Positions 36,094 to 43,700 of a DNA stretch of 48,793 nt are shown piece by piece. The stretch's first letter is position 1. Every line of letters begins with the position of its first letter. This DNA comes from JAAELZ01 sp965237485 (GTDB lineage: Bacteria > Pseudomonadota > Gammaproteobacteria > Arenicellales > Poriferihabitantaceae). Below the pieces are notes generated by a model that made no database searches, was not told where the DNA came from, and saw only the letters and a list, made by a program, of their open reading frames with translations. Made by a program: the position numbers and the translations under genes. Location of the stretch: positions 1-48,793 of the forward strand of contig CBDEFQ010000001.1 in assembly GCA_965237485.1 (NCBI GenBank). Direction: 5' to 3'.

Positions 36094-36149
36094 GAGTTAT
36101 GCCTGAAAGTGGTGTATGGAGTAGTTGACTAAAAGCGGCGTATCGGGAT
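36094..36149 (+). repeat. Left end of a second IS256-b copy (56 bp)
   Basis: Identical to 30469-30524. Inserted into the ompA-like gene on its left; on its right it fuses to IS3-b orfB through the 8-bp word ATCGGGAT (36142-36149), which both parents contain. The remainder of that IS256-b copy is gone. Confidence 0.88.
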
Positions 36150-36518
36150 ATAAGTTATATCGGTACACCAAGCTTGATTGGGTTGATTGATGGCCAACCC
36201 ACCTAGCAGATAAGGATAAATCTTGTGCCCCGCCTTCTCCTTGCTGGTGTTAGGCCTAGGATAGATGGCTTTAATGCCCATCTTACGCATTAAGCGTCGC
36301 ACATGTTTACGGTCAACTCGGTGGCCTACATCTTGCAACACATCACGAATGCGTCTACTGCCAAGAAAGGGCCGATTGAGGTGAATGCGATCAATCAGAT
36401 GCATCAGTTCCAAGTCATCCTCATTAGCAGGTGAGGTTTTGTAATAAACATGGGAACGATGAATCTTCAACAATTTACACTGACGAACTAACGATAGTTT
36501 ATTGCTTTTATTAATCAT
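36149..36518 (-). pseudogene. IS3-b copy 1 OrfB, N-terminal fragment
   Basis: MINKSNKLSLVRQCKLLKIH to CTDITYIP (first catalytic Asp), HTH_21 region HLNRPFLGSRRIRDVLQDVG included. Truncated at the ATCGGGAT junction; the C-terminal fragment is 5.7 kb away at 30154-30468. Residue Gly of MRKMGIKAIY is present here but missing in copy 2. Confidence 0.88.
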
Positions 36519-36538
36519 AGTTTTGCGCTCAGGTCTGT

Positions 36539-36820
36539 TTAACGACCGAGCGCTTTTGATAAAAAATCGTTTTCCATGGTGATTTCACCGATCTTTGCCT
36601 GTAATGATTTAATCTCTGATTCTCGGTTTGGAGATAAGCCTGTGCCTGATGCAAAGACTTCAGCTGAGCTATCGAGCAATTGTTTCTTCCACTTGACGAT
36701 AAGATTTGCATTGATGTCATAACGACTAGCAAGATTGCTTAATGTTTCATCACCTTTGATTGCTGCAAGAGCAACTTTGGCTTTGAATGGTGGGGCATGG
36801 TTTCTACGCTTTTTACTCAT
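36539..36820 (-). CDS. IS3-b copy 1 OrfA
   Basis: 93-residue HTH_Tnp_1 protein (MSKKRRNHAPPFKAKVALAA, then SNLASRYDINANLIVKWKKQ) with a leucine-zipper-like end. Intact but orphaned, since its orfB partner is split. One substitution (PPF for PQF) against copy 2. Confidence 0.88.
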   Translation of the reverse strand: MSKKRRNHAPPFKAKVALAAIKGDETLSNLASRYDINANLIVKWKKQLLDSSAEVFASGTGLSPNRESEIKSLQAKIGEITMENDFLSKALGR

Positions 36821-36908
36821 TTTCTGTTCCTCGTTTTGAACAATTATAAAACAGAAAATAACTCCTTATTTTGGCCTTCAACCTGTCCTAATCATGGGGT
36901 CCACTTCA

Positions 36909-37060
36909 TAATGATGTCCATCATAGCTAACGTGATAATCGATGTGCGCCCGTGCTTTTACTACATGGCGATAGCTATAAGGCGTGCCAGGCAATGATTT
37001 AAGAGCAGGCTTATCAATTGATTCAAACTGTGAGCGGCGAGAACCCGGGCGTTGTTTAAA
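36909..37060 (-). pseudogene. istA: IS21-b IstA transposase, middle part
   Basis: Reads (RPF)KQRPGSRRSQFESIDKPALK, then KSLPGTPYSYRHVVKARAHI and DYHVSYDGHHY up to IS3-b. It joins RGLLDDLNNRPF (38405 side) on removal of MITE-1 copy 2 and YSVPYQLRG (30101 side) on removal of IS3-b. Confidence 0.87.
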
Positions 37061-37173
37061 CCTAGATAAATCAGTTAAAACACGAAAGTCCATGCAAGCT
37101 CTTGATGCACCTAGCAAAATCAAAAAAAACCTTATCACCAATAAGGTGACCGCGACTTTTTTGATTTCACTAT

Positions 37174-38349
37174 GGGCTCGTCGGTTAATACAATTTCAAA
37201 CAGGGTTTTCGCCGAAGTCGCTTTTAGTTTGCTCAGCAACGCGTTTTTTGTGCAATAAACCGTCTATTAGCAGCCATTTTGCCACCAATAGACGGATCTA
37301 TCCCTAGGCCGGCACCAATTCAACTCGTTCAACTCCCAATGCCATTAATCGCTTAAGGTTAAAACATAGGCCCCTGATTCCAACTTGGAACTGGACTTTA
37401 GCCAACCCTTTATAACGAACTCGCTTATTGCGATGAGCAAACACTCGCTCATATGGTGAACGAATTTTGCTAATCCAACGGTCTTTGTCTCTATTCTTGC
37501 CATGCATATTGTTCTTCTTGATTGTTGCATCATGGCAACCGTTGCGCCTGAGCGTGGTTTTGGCCGGGCTCACGCAATAACCCTTGTCCGCATAAACAGC
37601 ACCCGACTTAGGGCAAACATGCTTCAAGCCGCTTGCATCCGTTACCTCAGCCGAGGTGGCCGCTATTTTATTGATCAAGCCACTTTGCATATCCACTGAT
37701 GCATGCTCTTTGTAACCATACCAATATTTGCTATTTCCCTTGCACCCAAACCGTGCTTGCTTGTCCGCCGCAACTTTATCAACTGTCTTATTGTTGAACT
37801 CCTCTAATCCCATCTTTATCGCCTTATCTCTATCATCCCAAGTGGTTAGCTTACTGACCAACTGGCTGGCATCGACAAATGTGAATACTTCTCGTACTAA
37901 GCCCATTGAAACTAACCCGCTCCGAACACGGTCAAATAAATTCATCATACCCCTGGTTCCAATGCGTGAGCGAAAATCACCAAAGTAACTATGATCAGGA
38001 GTGCTCTGTTCCAGTCCTGAATCACAAAACCACTTAGCGGCCAGATTCTCTGATAAGTATCGCTCCATTTCTCTATCACTTAAATCTTCCATGAACTGAA
38101 GCACCAAGGCACGTAAGCCGAACTCAACACCTCGGCCTTTAGGGCCACGGGTGGCATATATTTTAGAGAAGGGTTTACTCAATGCACCAAAACATAATAG
38201 CTCATCGAGTTTACGGTAGGGATGTTCAGAGCTAACCAGAGAATCTAAGGTTAGGAACAGTTGGCTTTGATGACGTTTGCTCAAAATTGCAGGCTGACTA
38301 GAATCAGCCCATATTATCTCACGTATTCTATTAATTATCCGACAAGCCC
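37174..38349 (-). mobile_element. IS5-b copy 3
   Basis: 1176 bp, TSD ACTAT at 37169-37173 and 38350-38354, inside MITE-1 copy 2. MITE-1 copy 1 shows the uninterrupted site. Confidence 0.95.
37304..38284 (-). CDS. IS5-b copy 3 transposase
   Basis: 326 residues, apparently the same protein as copy 2 (FVDASQLVSK, AVYADKGYCV, SPYERVFAHRNKRV). Intact, from TTG 38284. Confidence 0.92.
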   Translation of the reverse strand: MSKRHQSQLFLTLDSLVSSEHPYRKLDELLCFGALSKPFSKIYATRGPKGRGVEFGLRALVLQFMEDLSDREMERYLSENLAAKWFCDSGLEQSTPDHSYFGDFRSRIGTRGMMNLFDRVRSGLVSMGLVREVFTFVDASQLVSKLTTWDDRDKAIKMGLEEFNNKTVDKVAADKQARFGCKGNSKYWYGYKEHASVDMQSGLINKIAATSAEVTDASGLKHVCPKSGAVYADKGYCVSPAKTTLRRNGCHDATIKKNNMHGKNRDKDRWISKIRSPYERVFAHRNKRVRYKGLAKVQFQVGIRGLCFNLKRLMALGVERVELVPA

Positions 38350-38404
38350 ACTATGCACTTCAATTGCTTACATGTCTTTTCCGCGTTTAACTGATTTATC
38401 TAGG

Positions 38405-39312
38405 TTAAAGGGGCGATTGTTTAGATCATCTAGCAATCCTCGAATAGCTTGATTAGCCTCAGCCAAACTAAACAATTGCAGCTTGCGCAGCCGCATCATG
38501 ATCCAGCGTTCGACAATCTGTACGCCCACCTCGGCTTTAGATTTATCCTTAGGCTTATAAGGTCTGGCAGGCATCACCGCCACACCGTAATAGGCGGCTA
38601 ATTGTGCATAGCTGGGGTTGAGTTCGGGGTCATAACGACCGGCTTTAGAAACAGCACTCTTGAGGTTATCGGGCACCACTGTTTGAGTAACACCGCCATA
38701 AAATTCAAAGGCGCGAACGTGTGAGCCTATCCAGTCAGGCAAGCTCTGTGTCCATGTGGCCTCGGCGTAGGTATAGGAACTGACTCCGAGCACTGAAACG
38801 AATACTTGGGCAGGGCGTGCTTCACCCGTACGAGCATCAATAATACCTAAGGTTAAACCAGCATAATCAACAAACAGTTTATCTCCAGCAATATGAGTCT
38901 GGCGCATCGAGATTCTTTGCTTCTTGCGCCACTGACCGAACAACACCGTGAAGCGAGAATAGCTGTAATGGTTGACTGGATGATGCTCGGCGTATTCTTC
39001 CCACAGTAATTGGCGAGTCATCCCTTTACGAGACCGTTCAACTGATATTTGTGCAAAGTCTGGCTCACACAATAAAGCAGTGGCAGGGCCTCTGCATTTG
39101 GGCGGCTTTAATATCGCCTGCAGCTGTTGTTCATCCATGCCTGCTGGCAGGGGCCAGCTTAATTGGGCATTTGTTGCTCTGACGAGATATTTGGATACGG
39201 CGCTGCGTGACAGGTTTAAGCTGAGCGCGATTTTACGGGAGGATAGTTGCGCCTCATAGTGCAAGCGCAGAATGTCTTTGAGTTTTAACATAGTGACCTT
39301 CTTGGGTTTCAT
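38405..39312 (-). pseudogene. istA: IS21-b IstA transposase, N-terminal part
   Basis: ATG 39312 (or 39291, MLKLKDILRLHYEAQLSSRK) with an HTH (SRKIALSLNLSRSAVSKYL). The rve core shows DKLFVDYAGLTLGIID (Asp), TVVPDNLKSAVSKAG (Asp) and PKDKSKAEVGVQIVERWI (Glu). It ends RGLLDDLNNRPF at MITE-1 copy 2; the residues NLDKSVKRGKDM that follow are MITE sequence. All catalytic residues survive, but the gene is in three pieces. Confidence 0.9.
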
Positions 39313-39499
39313 AGCTGTTCCAATACAAATAAAAGAACGGCAGGTTAACGGTTATAGTGTTAACCGCAAGAAGGCTGTGGAGGAATTTTACGGAAGCGAA
39401 AAAGTGTCCGCGCTTCGATAAAAATCAGTGGCCACGGTTGGTAAAATTAGGTGGCCTCGCTACGTAAAATTAACTGGCCACGGTTGGTAAAAATATGCA

Positions 39500-39616
39500 C
39501 TTTGTTTCGGCGAGCGCCTTCATAACGAATTCGGAAAATGCTTGAAAGACTCCGGCGACGAGCAAGCTGGCGACCGCCGACCCGATAAATAGAGTCAGTA
39601 AAAGGGACGATGTCAT
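39500..39616 (-). pseudogene. DUF1772 membrane protein, 5' part
   Basis: ATG at 39614-39616 overlaps the TGA of DUF4345 (ATGA). MTSSLLLTLFIGSAVASLLV and AFSEFVMKALAETK follow, as in DUF1772 proteins (FSxFVMxAL). Joining 39616-39500, 28723-28517 and 27335-27168 gives 492 nt, an exact frame of 163 residues with about four membrane helices. The family is linked to anthrone-oxygenase-like folds, but no reaction can be assigned. Interrupted by IS21-b and IS5-b copy 2. Confidence 0.88.
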
Positions 39617-39846
39617 GAAGCTTGTTCTGGCCTGTTCTTAAGCATTACATATATGCAAAGCAGCCCAACAAATAGCTCAAAGAGCGTGACTGTAAGCAAT
39701 TCCTTCGATGGCATACCATCTATTGCAATGCTAATTATTCGCGATATTCCGTAAGACATGTACAACAAGGGTGCCAGAATTATCGCTGTGAATCGCAGTT
39801 CTTTCACGAACACATCTGCAAGTATGACTATGCTGACGCTCAAGGT
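39613..39846 (-). pseudogene. DUF4345 membrane protein, 3' part
   Basis: Continues SVSIVILADVFVKELRFTAI, LAPLLYMSYGISRIISIAID and LFELFVGLLCIYVMLKN, three hydrophobic helices, to TGA 39613-39615. Bases 39842-39846 are the IS5-b TSD AAGGT. The 5' part is 42288-42463. Confidence 0.87.
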
Positions 39847-39976
39847 GGGCTCGTCGGTTAATACAATTTCAAACAGGGTTTTCGCCGAAGTCGCTTTTAG
39901 TTTGCTCAGCAACGCGTTTTTTGTGCAATAAACCGTCTATTAGCAGCCATTTTGCCACCAATAGACGGATCTATCC

Positions 39977-40939
39977 CTAGGCCGGCACCAATTCAACTCG
40001 TTCAACTCCCAATGCCATTAATCGCTTAAGGTTAAAACATAGGCCCCTGATTCCAACTTGGAACTGGACTTTAGCCAACCCTTTATAACGAACTCGCTTA
40101 TTGCGATGAGCAAACACTCGCTCATATGGTGAACGAATTTTGCTAATCCAACGGTCTTTGTCTCTATTCTTGCCATGCATATTGTTCTTCTTGATTGTTG
40201 CATCATGGCAACCGTTGCGCCTGAGCGTGGTTTTGGCCGGGCTCACGCAATAACCCTTGTCCGCATAAACAGCACCCGACTTAGGGCAAACATGCTTTAA
40301 GCCGCTTGCATCCGTTACCTCAGCCGAGGTGGCCGCTATTTTATTGATCAAGCCACTTTGCATATCCACTGATGCATGCTCTTTGTAACCATACCAATAT
40401 TTGCTATTTCCCTTGCACCCAAACCGTGCTTGCTTGTCCGCCGCAACTTTATCAACTGTCTTATTGTTGAACTCCTCTAATCCCATCTTTATCGCCTTAT
40501 CTCTATCATCCCAAGTGGTTAGCTTACTGACCAACTGGCTGGCATCGACAAATGTGAATACTTCTCGTACTAAGCCCATTGAAACTAACCCGCTCCGAAC
40601 ACGGTCAAATAAATTCATCATACCCCTGGTTCCAATGCGTGAGCGAAAATCACCAAAGTAACTATGATCAGGAGTGCTCTGTTCCAGTCCTGAATCACAA
40701 AACCACTTAGCGGCCAGATTCTCTGATAAGTATCGCTCCATTTCTCTATCACTTAAATCTTCCATGAACTGAAGCACCAAGGCACGTAAGCCGAACTCAA
40801 CACCTCGGCCTTTAGGGCCACGGGTGGCATATATTTTAGAGAAGGGTTTACTCAATGCACCAAAACATAATAGCTCATCGAGTTTACGGTAGGGATGTTC
40901 AGAGCTAACCAGAGAATCTAAGGTTAGGAACAGTTGGCT
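39977..40939 (-). pseudogene. IS5-b copy 4 transposase, 5' end broken
   Basis: Identical core to copies 2 and 3 from SQLFLTLDSLV to the end. The first codons (MSKRHQ) are cut off by IS3-b copy 2 and a 2-bp deletion. The apparent start MGSTSI is encoded by the IS3-b end, so a chimeric protein could still be made if the IS3-b end supplies a promoter. Confidence 0.88.
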
Positions 40940-41030
40940 GATTGAAGTGGACCCCATGATTAGGACAGGTTGAAGGCCAAAATAAGGAGTTATTTTCTGT
41001 TTTATAATTGTTCAAAACGAGGAACAGAAA

Positions 41031-41312
41031 ATGAGTAAAAAGCGTAGAAACCATGCCCCACAATTCAAAGCCAAAGTTGCTCTTGCAGCAATCAAAGGTG
41101 ATGAAACATTAAGCAATCTTGCTAGTCGTTATGACATCAATGCAAATCTTATCGTCAAGTGGAAGAAACAATTGCTCGATAGCTCAGCTGAAGTCTTTGC
41201 ATCAGGCACAGGCTTATCTCCAAACCGAGAATCAGAGATTAAATCATTACAGGCAAAGATCGGTGAAATCACCATGGAAAACGATTTTTTATCAAAAGCG
41301 CTCGGTCGTTAA
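41031..41312 (+). CDS. IS3-b copy 2 OrfA
   Basis: 93 residues from ATG 41031 behind GAGGAACAGAAA. HTH_Tnp_1 domain (FKAKVALAAIKGDETLSNLA, RYDINANLIVKWKKQ) plus a coiled segment ending FLSKALGR. Binds the terminal repeats. Intact. Confidence 0.9.
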   Translation: MSKKRRNHAPQFKAKVALAAIKGDETLSNLASRYDINANLIVKWKKQLLDSSAEVFASGTGLSPNRESEIKSLQAKIGEITMENDFLSKALGR

Positions 41313-41332
41313 ACAGACCTGAGCGCAAAACT

Positions 41333-42154
41333 ATGATTAATAAAAGCAATAAACTATCGTTAGTTCGTCAGTGTAAATTGTTGAAGATTCATCGTTCCCA
41401 TGTTTATTACAAAACCTCACCTGCTAATGAGGATGACTTGGAACTGATGCATCTGATTGATCGCATTCACCTCAATCGGCCCTTTCTTGGCAGTAGACGC
41501 ATTCGTGATGTGTTGCAAGATGTAGGCCACCGAGTTGACCGTAAGCATGTGCGACGCTTAATGCGTAAGATGATTAAAGCCATCTATCCTAGGCCTAACA
41601 CCAGCAAGAAGAAGGCGGGGCACAAGATTTATCCTTATCTGCTAGGTGGGTTGGCCATCAATCAACCCAATCAAGCTTGGTGTACCGATATAACTTATAT
41701 CCCGATGCCTAAGGGCTTTGCTTATCTTACCGTTGTGATGGATTGGTATTCTCGTAAAGTGCTGTCATGGCGGCTTAGCAACAGCATGGATAGCGCATTC
41801 TGCGTAGATGCTTTGGAAGAGGCACTGCATTACTACGGCAAGCCTGATATCTTTAACAGCGATCAAGGTGCGCAATTTACCAGTGAGGCGTTTACCGGTG
41901 TACTCAAAGACAATGGTATTCGCATCAGCATGGATGGCAAAGGTGCTTGGCGTGACAATGTATTTGTTGAGCGCTTATGGCGCAGCGTGAAATATGAGGA
42001 AGTCTATTTGCAAGCCTACCAATCGATGAAAGAGGCAAAAGACGGCATTGGCTCCTGGATAAACTATTACAACCAAGAGCGTAAACATCAAACATTGGGC
42101 ATGGTCCCTGACATGATGTATGATCCATGTCGCGGCCTGAAATTGGCTGCTTAA
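41333..42154 (+). CDS. IS3-b copy 2 OrfB, DDE transposase
   Basis: 273 residues from ATG 41333. HTH_21 (RPFLGSRRIRDVLQDVGHRV) and rve core: WCTDITYIPMPKG (Asp), FNSDQGAQFTSEAF (Asp), WRDNVFVERLWRSVKYEEV (Glu). One Gly is deleted in RKMIKAIYPRP relative to copy 1, outside the catalytic core. Otherwise full length. Confidence 0.9.
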   Translation: MINKSNKLSLVRQCKLLKIHRSHVYYKTSPANEDDLELMHLIDRIHLNRPFLGSRRIRDVLQDVGHRVDRKHVRRLMRKMIKAIYPRPNTSKKKAGHKIYPYLLGGLAINQPNQAWCTDITYIPMPKGFAYLTVVMDWYSRKVLSWRLSNSMDSAFCVDALEEALHYYGKPDIFNSDQGAQFTSEAFTGVLKDNGIRISMDGKGAWRDNVFVERLWRSVKYEEVYLQAYQSMKEAKDGIGSWINYYNQERKHQTLGMVPDMMYDPCRGLKLAA

Positions 42155-42287
42155 TCAGCTGAAAATAACTCCTAAGCCATCTGTCCTAAAAAGCGGGTCC
42201 ACTTCTGATGACGTTTGCTCAAAATTGCAGGCTGACTAGAATCAGCCCATATTATCTCACGTATTCTATTAATTATCCGACAAGCCC

Positions 42288-42463
42288 AAGGTAACTCCAC
42301 CCTGACTGCGCATCTCGCTAAGCAAATTAATATTCTCTGCCAGTTCAATACCTCCTGATGCATGGAATATTACAGGCACACACAACATAGCCAAGCCAAT
42401 AGCGGTGCTAATCAAACCTGCCAGTAGCAGAATTATCTTGTGAGGCGTAGATTTAATTTTCAT
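42288..42463 (-). pseudogene. DUF4345 membrane protein, 5' part
   Basis: ATG 42463: MKIKSTPHKIILLLAGLIST, first membrane helix to CVPVIFHASGG, then IELAENINLLSEMRSQGGVT, the conserved DUF4345 loop. Removing IS5-b copy 4 with IS3-b joins GGVT to LSVSIVILAD in frame, 134 residues in total. Start of a DUF4345-DUF1772 operon, divergent from the AraC gene at 42628. Confidence 0.88.
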
Positions 42464-42627
42464 GAATACTCTGTTTCTCGAATGTTGTTTAAAGTTCTTG
42501 CAGAGTAATTCGAAATGGTAGTACGAACAATGATATATTGTCTTTATATGTTTGCAGATCGTATCAAATATACAGATGATTAGATAACTCCTGACTCAAA
42601 CATTAAATTAAAACACTGGTATATCAA
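42464..42627. promoter_or_regulatory. Divergent promoter region, DUF4345 operon / AraC gene
   Basis: 164 bp, very AT-rich, between two divergent start codons. It must hold both promoters and, by family custom, the AraC operator. I cannot fix exact boxes; TTGTCTTTATATGTTTGCAG near 42540 and TATTAAAT-like stretches are candidates only. Confidence 0.5.
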
Positions 42628-43614
42628 ATGTCTAAGTTCCAAGTTAGCCCCAACTTTTTGGCCAGCACCGATCCGTTGGCTGAAACATTGCATTCACTCA
42701 GACTGTCTGGTTCCCTGTATTGCAGTGCCGAAATGCGCGAACCCTGGGGCGTCCGCGTACCGTCCATGAAGGGCATGATGACATTTCAGATTGTCACCGC
42801 TGGGCGGTGTTGGCTTGAGTTGGAAAATGCAGAGCCTTTACTACTCGAAACGGGTAGTTTTACTCTCATGCCTCACGCCACAGCACACTGCATGAAAAGC
42901 CGCCTGGAGGCAGATTCTGAGCCCCTATTCGACATTCCTATCAACAAAATTAGTGAGAGGTACGAAACGATGAGTTTTGGCGGAAGCGGCCAATTGACAC
43001 GCGTGACCTATGGTGTAATGAAGTTTGATCATATCGCTGGTCAGCGTCTCGTCGCATCCTTACCTGAGCTACTACATTTCGACAGCTGGGATGATACGAC
43101 TGGCCACTGGCTACAAAGTACTGTGCGATTCATTGTTAGCGAAGCCGGCACGCTGCGGCCGGGCGGAGAAACGGTTATCACTAGGCTCGCTGATGTTCTT
43201 GTCATCCAAGCCATACGATTATGGCTAGACACAGCAGAAGATTCCCGTCAGGGATGGTTGGCTGCCTTGCGTGACGATAAGATAGGTAAGGCTTTGGCCG
43301 CAATGCATCGTGAACCAGAACAGCCATGGAGCGTGGCGACATTAGCAGAACAGGCATCCATGTCGCGCTCTGTGTTCTCTGACCGGTTTACAAGTCTTGT
43401 CGGCACATCTGTGTTGCGCTATTTGACCGATTGGCGTCTGCAACTTGCCCGTGCTCACCTGCATGATACAAGCGACCCACTTAAAGTAATTGCAGAATTA
43501 GTTGGTTATGGATCAGAGGCTGCCTTCTGTAGGGCATTCAAGCAGCACTATGGTATGTCTCCTGGGAGTACTAGAAGCTCACCCAACCTCCATGATAGAG
43601 TCAAAATGAACTAG
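42628..43614 (+). CDS. AraC family regulator (cupin_6 type)
   Basis: 328 residues from ATG 42628. N-terminal cupin_6 sensor domain (about 10-205; MMTFQIVTAGRCWLELENAE and GSFTLMPHATAHCM are characteristic), then a C-terminal double HTH (about 225-315; VATLAEQASMSRSVFSDRF and IAELVGYGSEAAFCRAFKQH). Same subfamily as the broken gene at 2876-3648. It is divergent from the DUF4345-DUF1772 operon, its likely target; that operon is destroyed, so the regulator is probably an orphan. The inducer is unknown. Frame intact, no lesion. Confidence 0.9.
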   Translation: MSKFQVSPNFLASTDPLAETLHSLRLSGSLYCSAEMREPWGVRVPSMKGMMTFQIVTAGRCWLELENAEPLLLETGSFTLMPHATAHCMKSRLEADSEPLFDIPINKISERYETMSFGGSGQLTRVTYGVMKFDHIAGQRLVASLPELLHFDSWDDTTGHWLQSTVRFIVSEAGTLRPGGETVITRLADVLVIQAIRLWLDTAEDSRQGWLAALRDDKIGKALAAMHREPEQPWSVATLAEQASMSRSVFSDRFTSLVGTSVLRYLTDWRLQLARAHLHDTSDPLKVIAELVGYGSEAAFCRAFKQHYGMSPGSTRSSPNLHDRVKMN

Positions 43615-43658
43615 AAATAAAGCACTCTATTTGGATCGACAATCCGAGATTCAACAGC

Positions 43659-43691
43659 GTAAGTTTCTGTTTAAATGCTCCCGCAAGTCCT
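43659..43691 (-). repeat. Inverted repeat arm 2 around the AraC-DUF4345-DUF1772 cassette
   Basis: Reverse complement of 26987-27019 (21 bp perfect core, then AGGACT with gaps). It lies 45 bp after the AraC stop and just before the 3' end of the LysR gene. Confidence 0.65.
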
Positions 43692-43700
43692 AGTAGCTTC

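Larger units (their letters stand above)
30102..36908 (-). mobile_element. IS3-b copy 1, split by a 5.7-kb module
   Basis: Terminal bases AGAAGTGGACCCGC (30102) and, complement, TGAAGTGGACCCCATG (36908), flanked by direct TAA duplications (30099-30101, 36909-36911). Its interior is broken at 30468/30469 and at about 36149. Compared with copy 2, about 150 bp of orfB (from IPMPKGFAYL to HYYGKP) are missing between the halves. The orientation is the same as IS21-b. Confidence 0.88.
37061..38404. mobile_element. MITE-1 copy 2, split by IS5-b copy 3
   Basis: CCTAGATAAATCAGTTAAAA ... TTAACTGATTTATCTAGG, TSD TTAAA at 37056-37060 and 38405-38409. Subtracting IS5-b and its TSD leaves 163 bp, identical in length to copy 1. 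Inserted in istA of IS21-b; copy 1 is in istA of IS21-a. Confidence 0.92.
28730..39499 (-). mobile_element. IS21-b (IS21 family), swollen by nested insertions
   Basis: Ends TGCGTATTTTTACAACCGTG and (complement) TGCATATTTTTACCAACCGT, each followed by repeats of GTGGCCA...AATTTTACG. TSD CTTTGT at 28724-28729 and 39500-39505. After subtracting IS3-b copy 1 with its contents and MITE-1 copy 2 with its contents, 2611 bp remain, a normal IS21 length. Everything in between, including an ompA-like gene, arrived after or by rearrangement within this element. Confidence 0.9.
40943..42206 (+). mobile_element. IS3-b copy 2
   Basis: 1264 bp, TGAAGTGGACCCCATG to ...CGGGTCCACTTCT. TSD GAT at 40940-40942 and 42207-42209. 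Complete; it is the reference for the broken copy 1. Confidence 0.92.
39847..42287 (-). mobile_element. IS5-b copy 4, split by IS3-b copy 2
   Basis: TSD AAGGT at 39842-39846 and 42288-42292. Subtracting IS3-b and its TSD leaves 1174 bp, two fewer than other copies, from a 2-bp loss next to the IS3-b insertion point (CATCAGCC against CATCAAAGCC). Confidence 0.93.

Noticed and set aside
36094..36149. The 56-bp direct repeat (30469 and 36094) as attachment sites of an integrated element
   Set aside because: Comparison with the right end at 33142 shows it is the terminal region of IS256-b, not an att site; no integrase gene is present.
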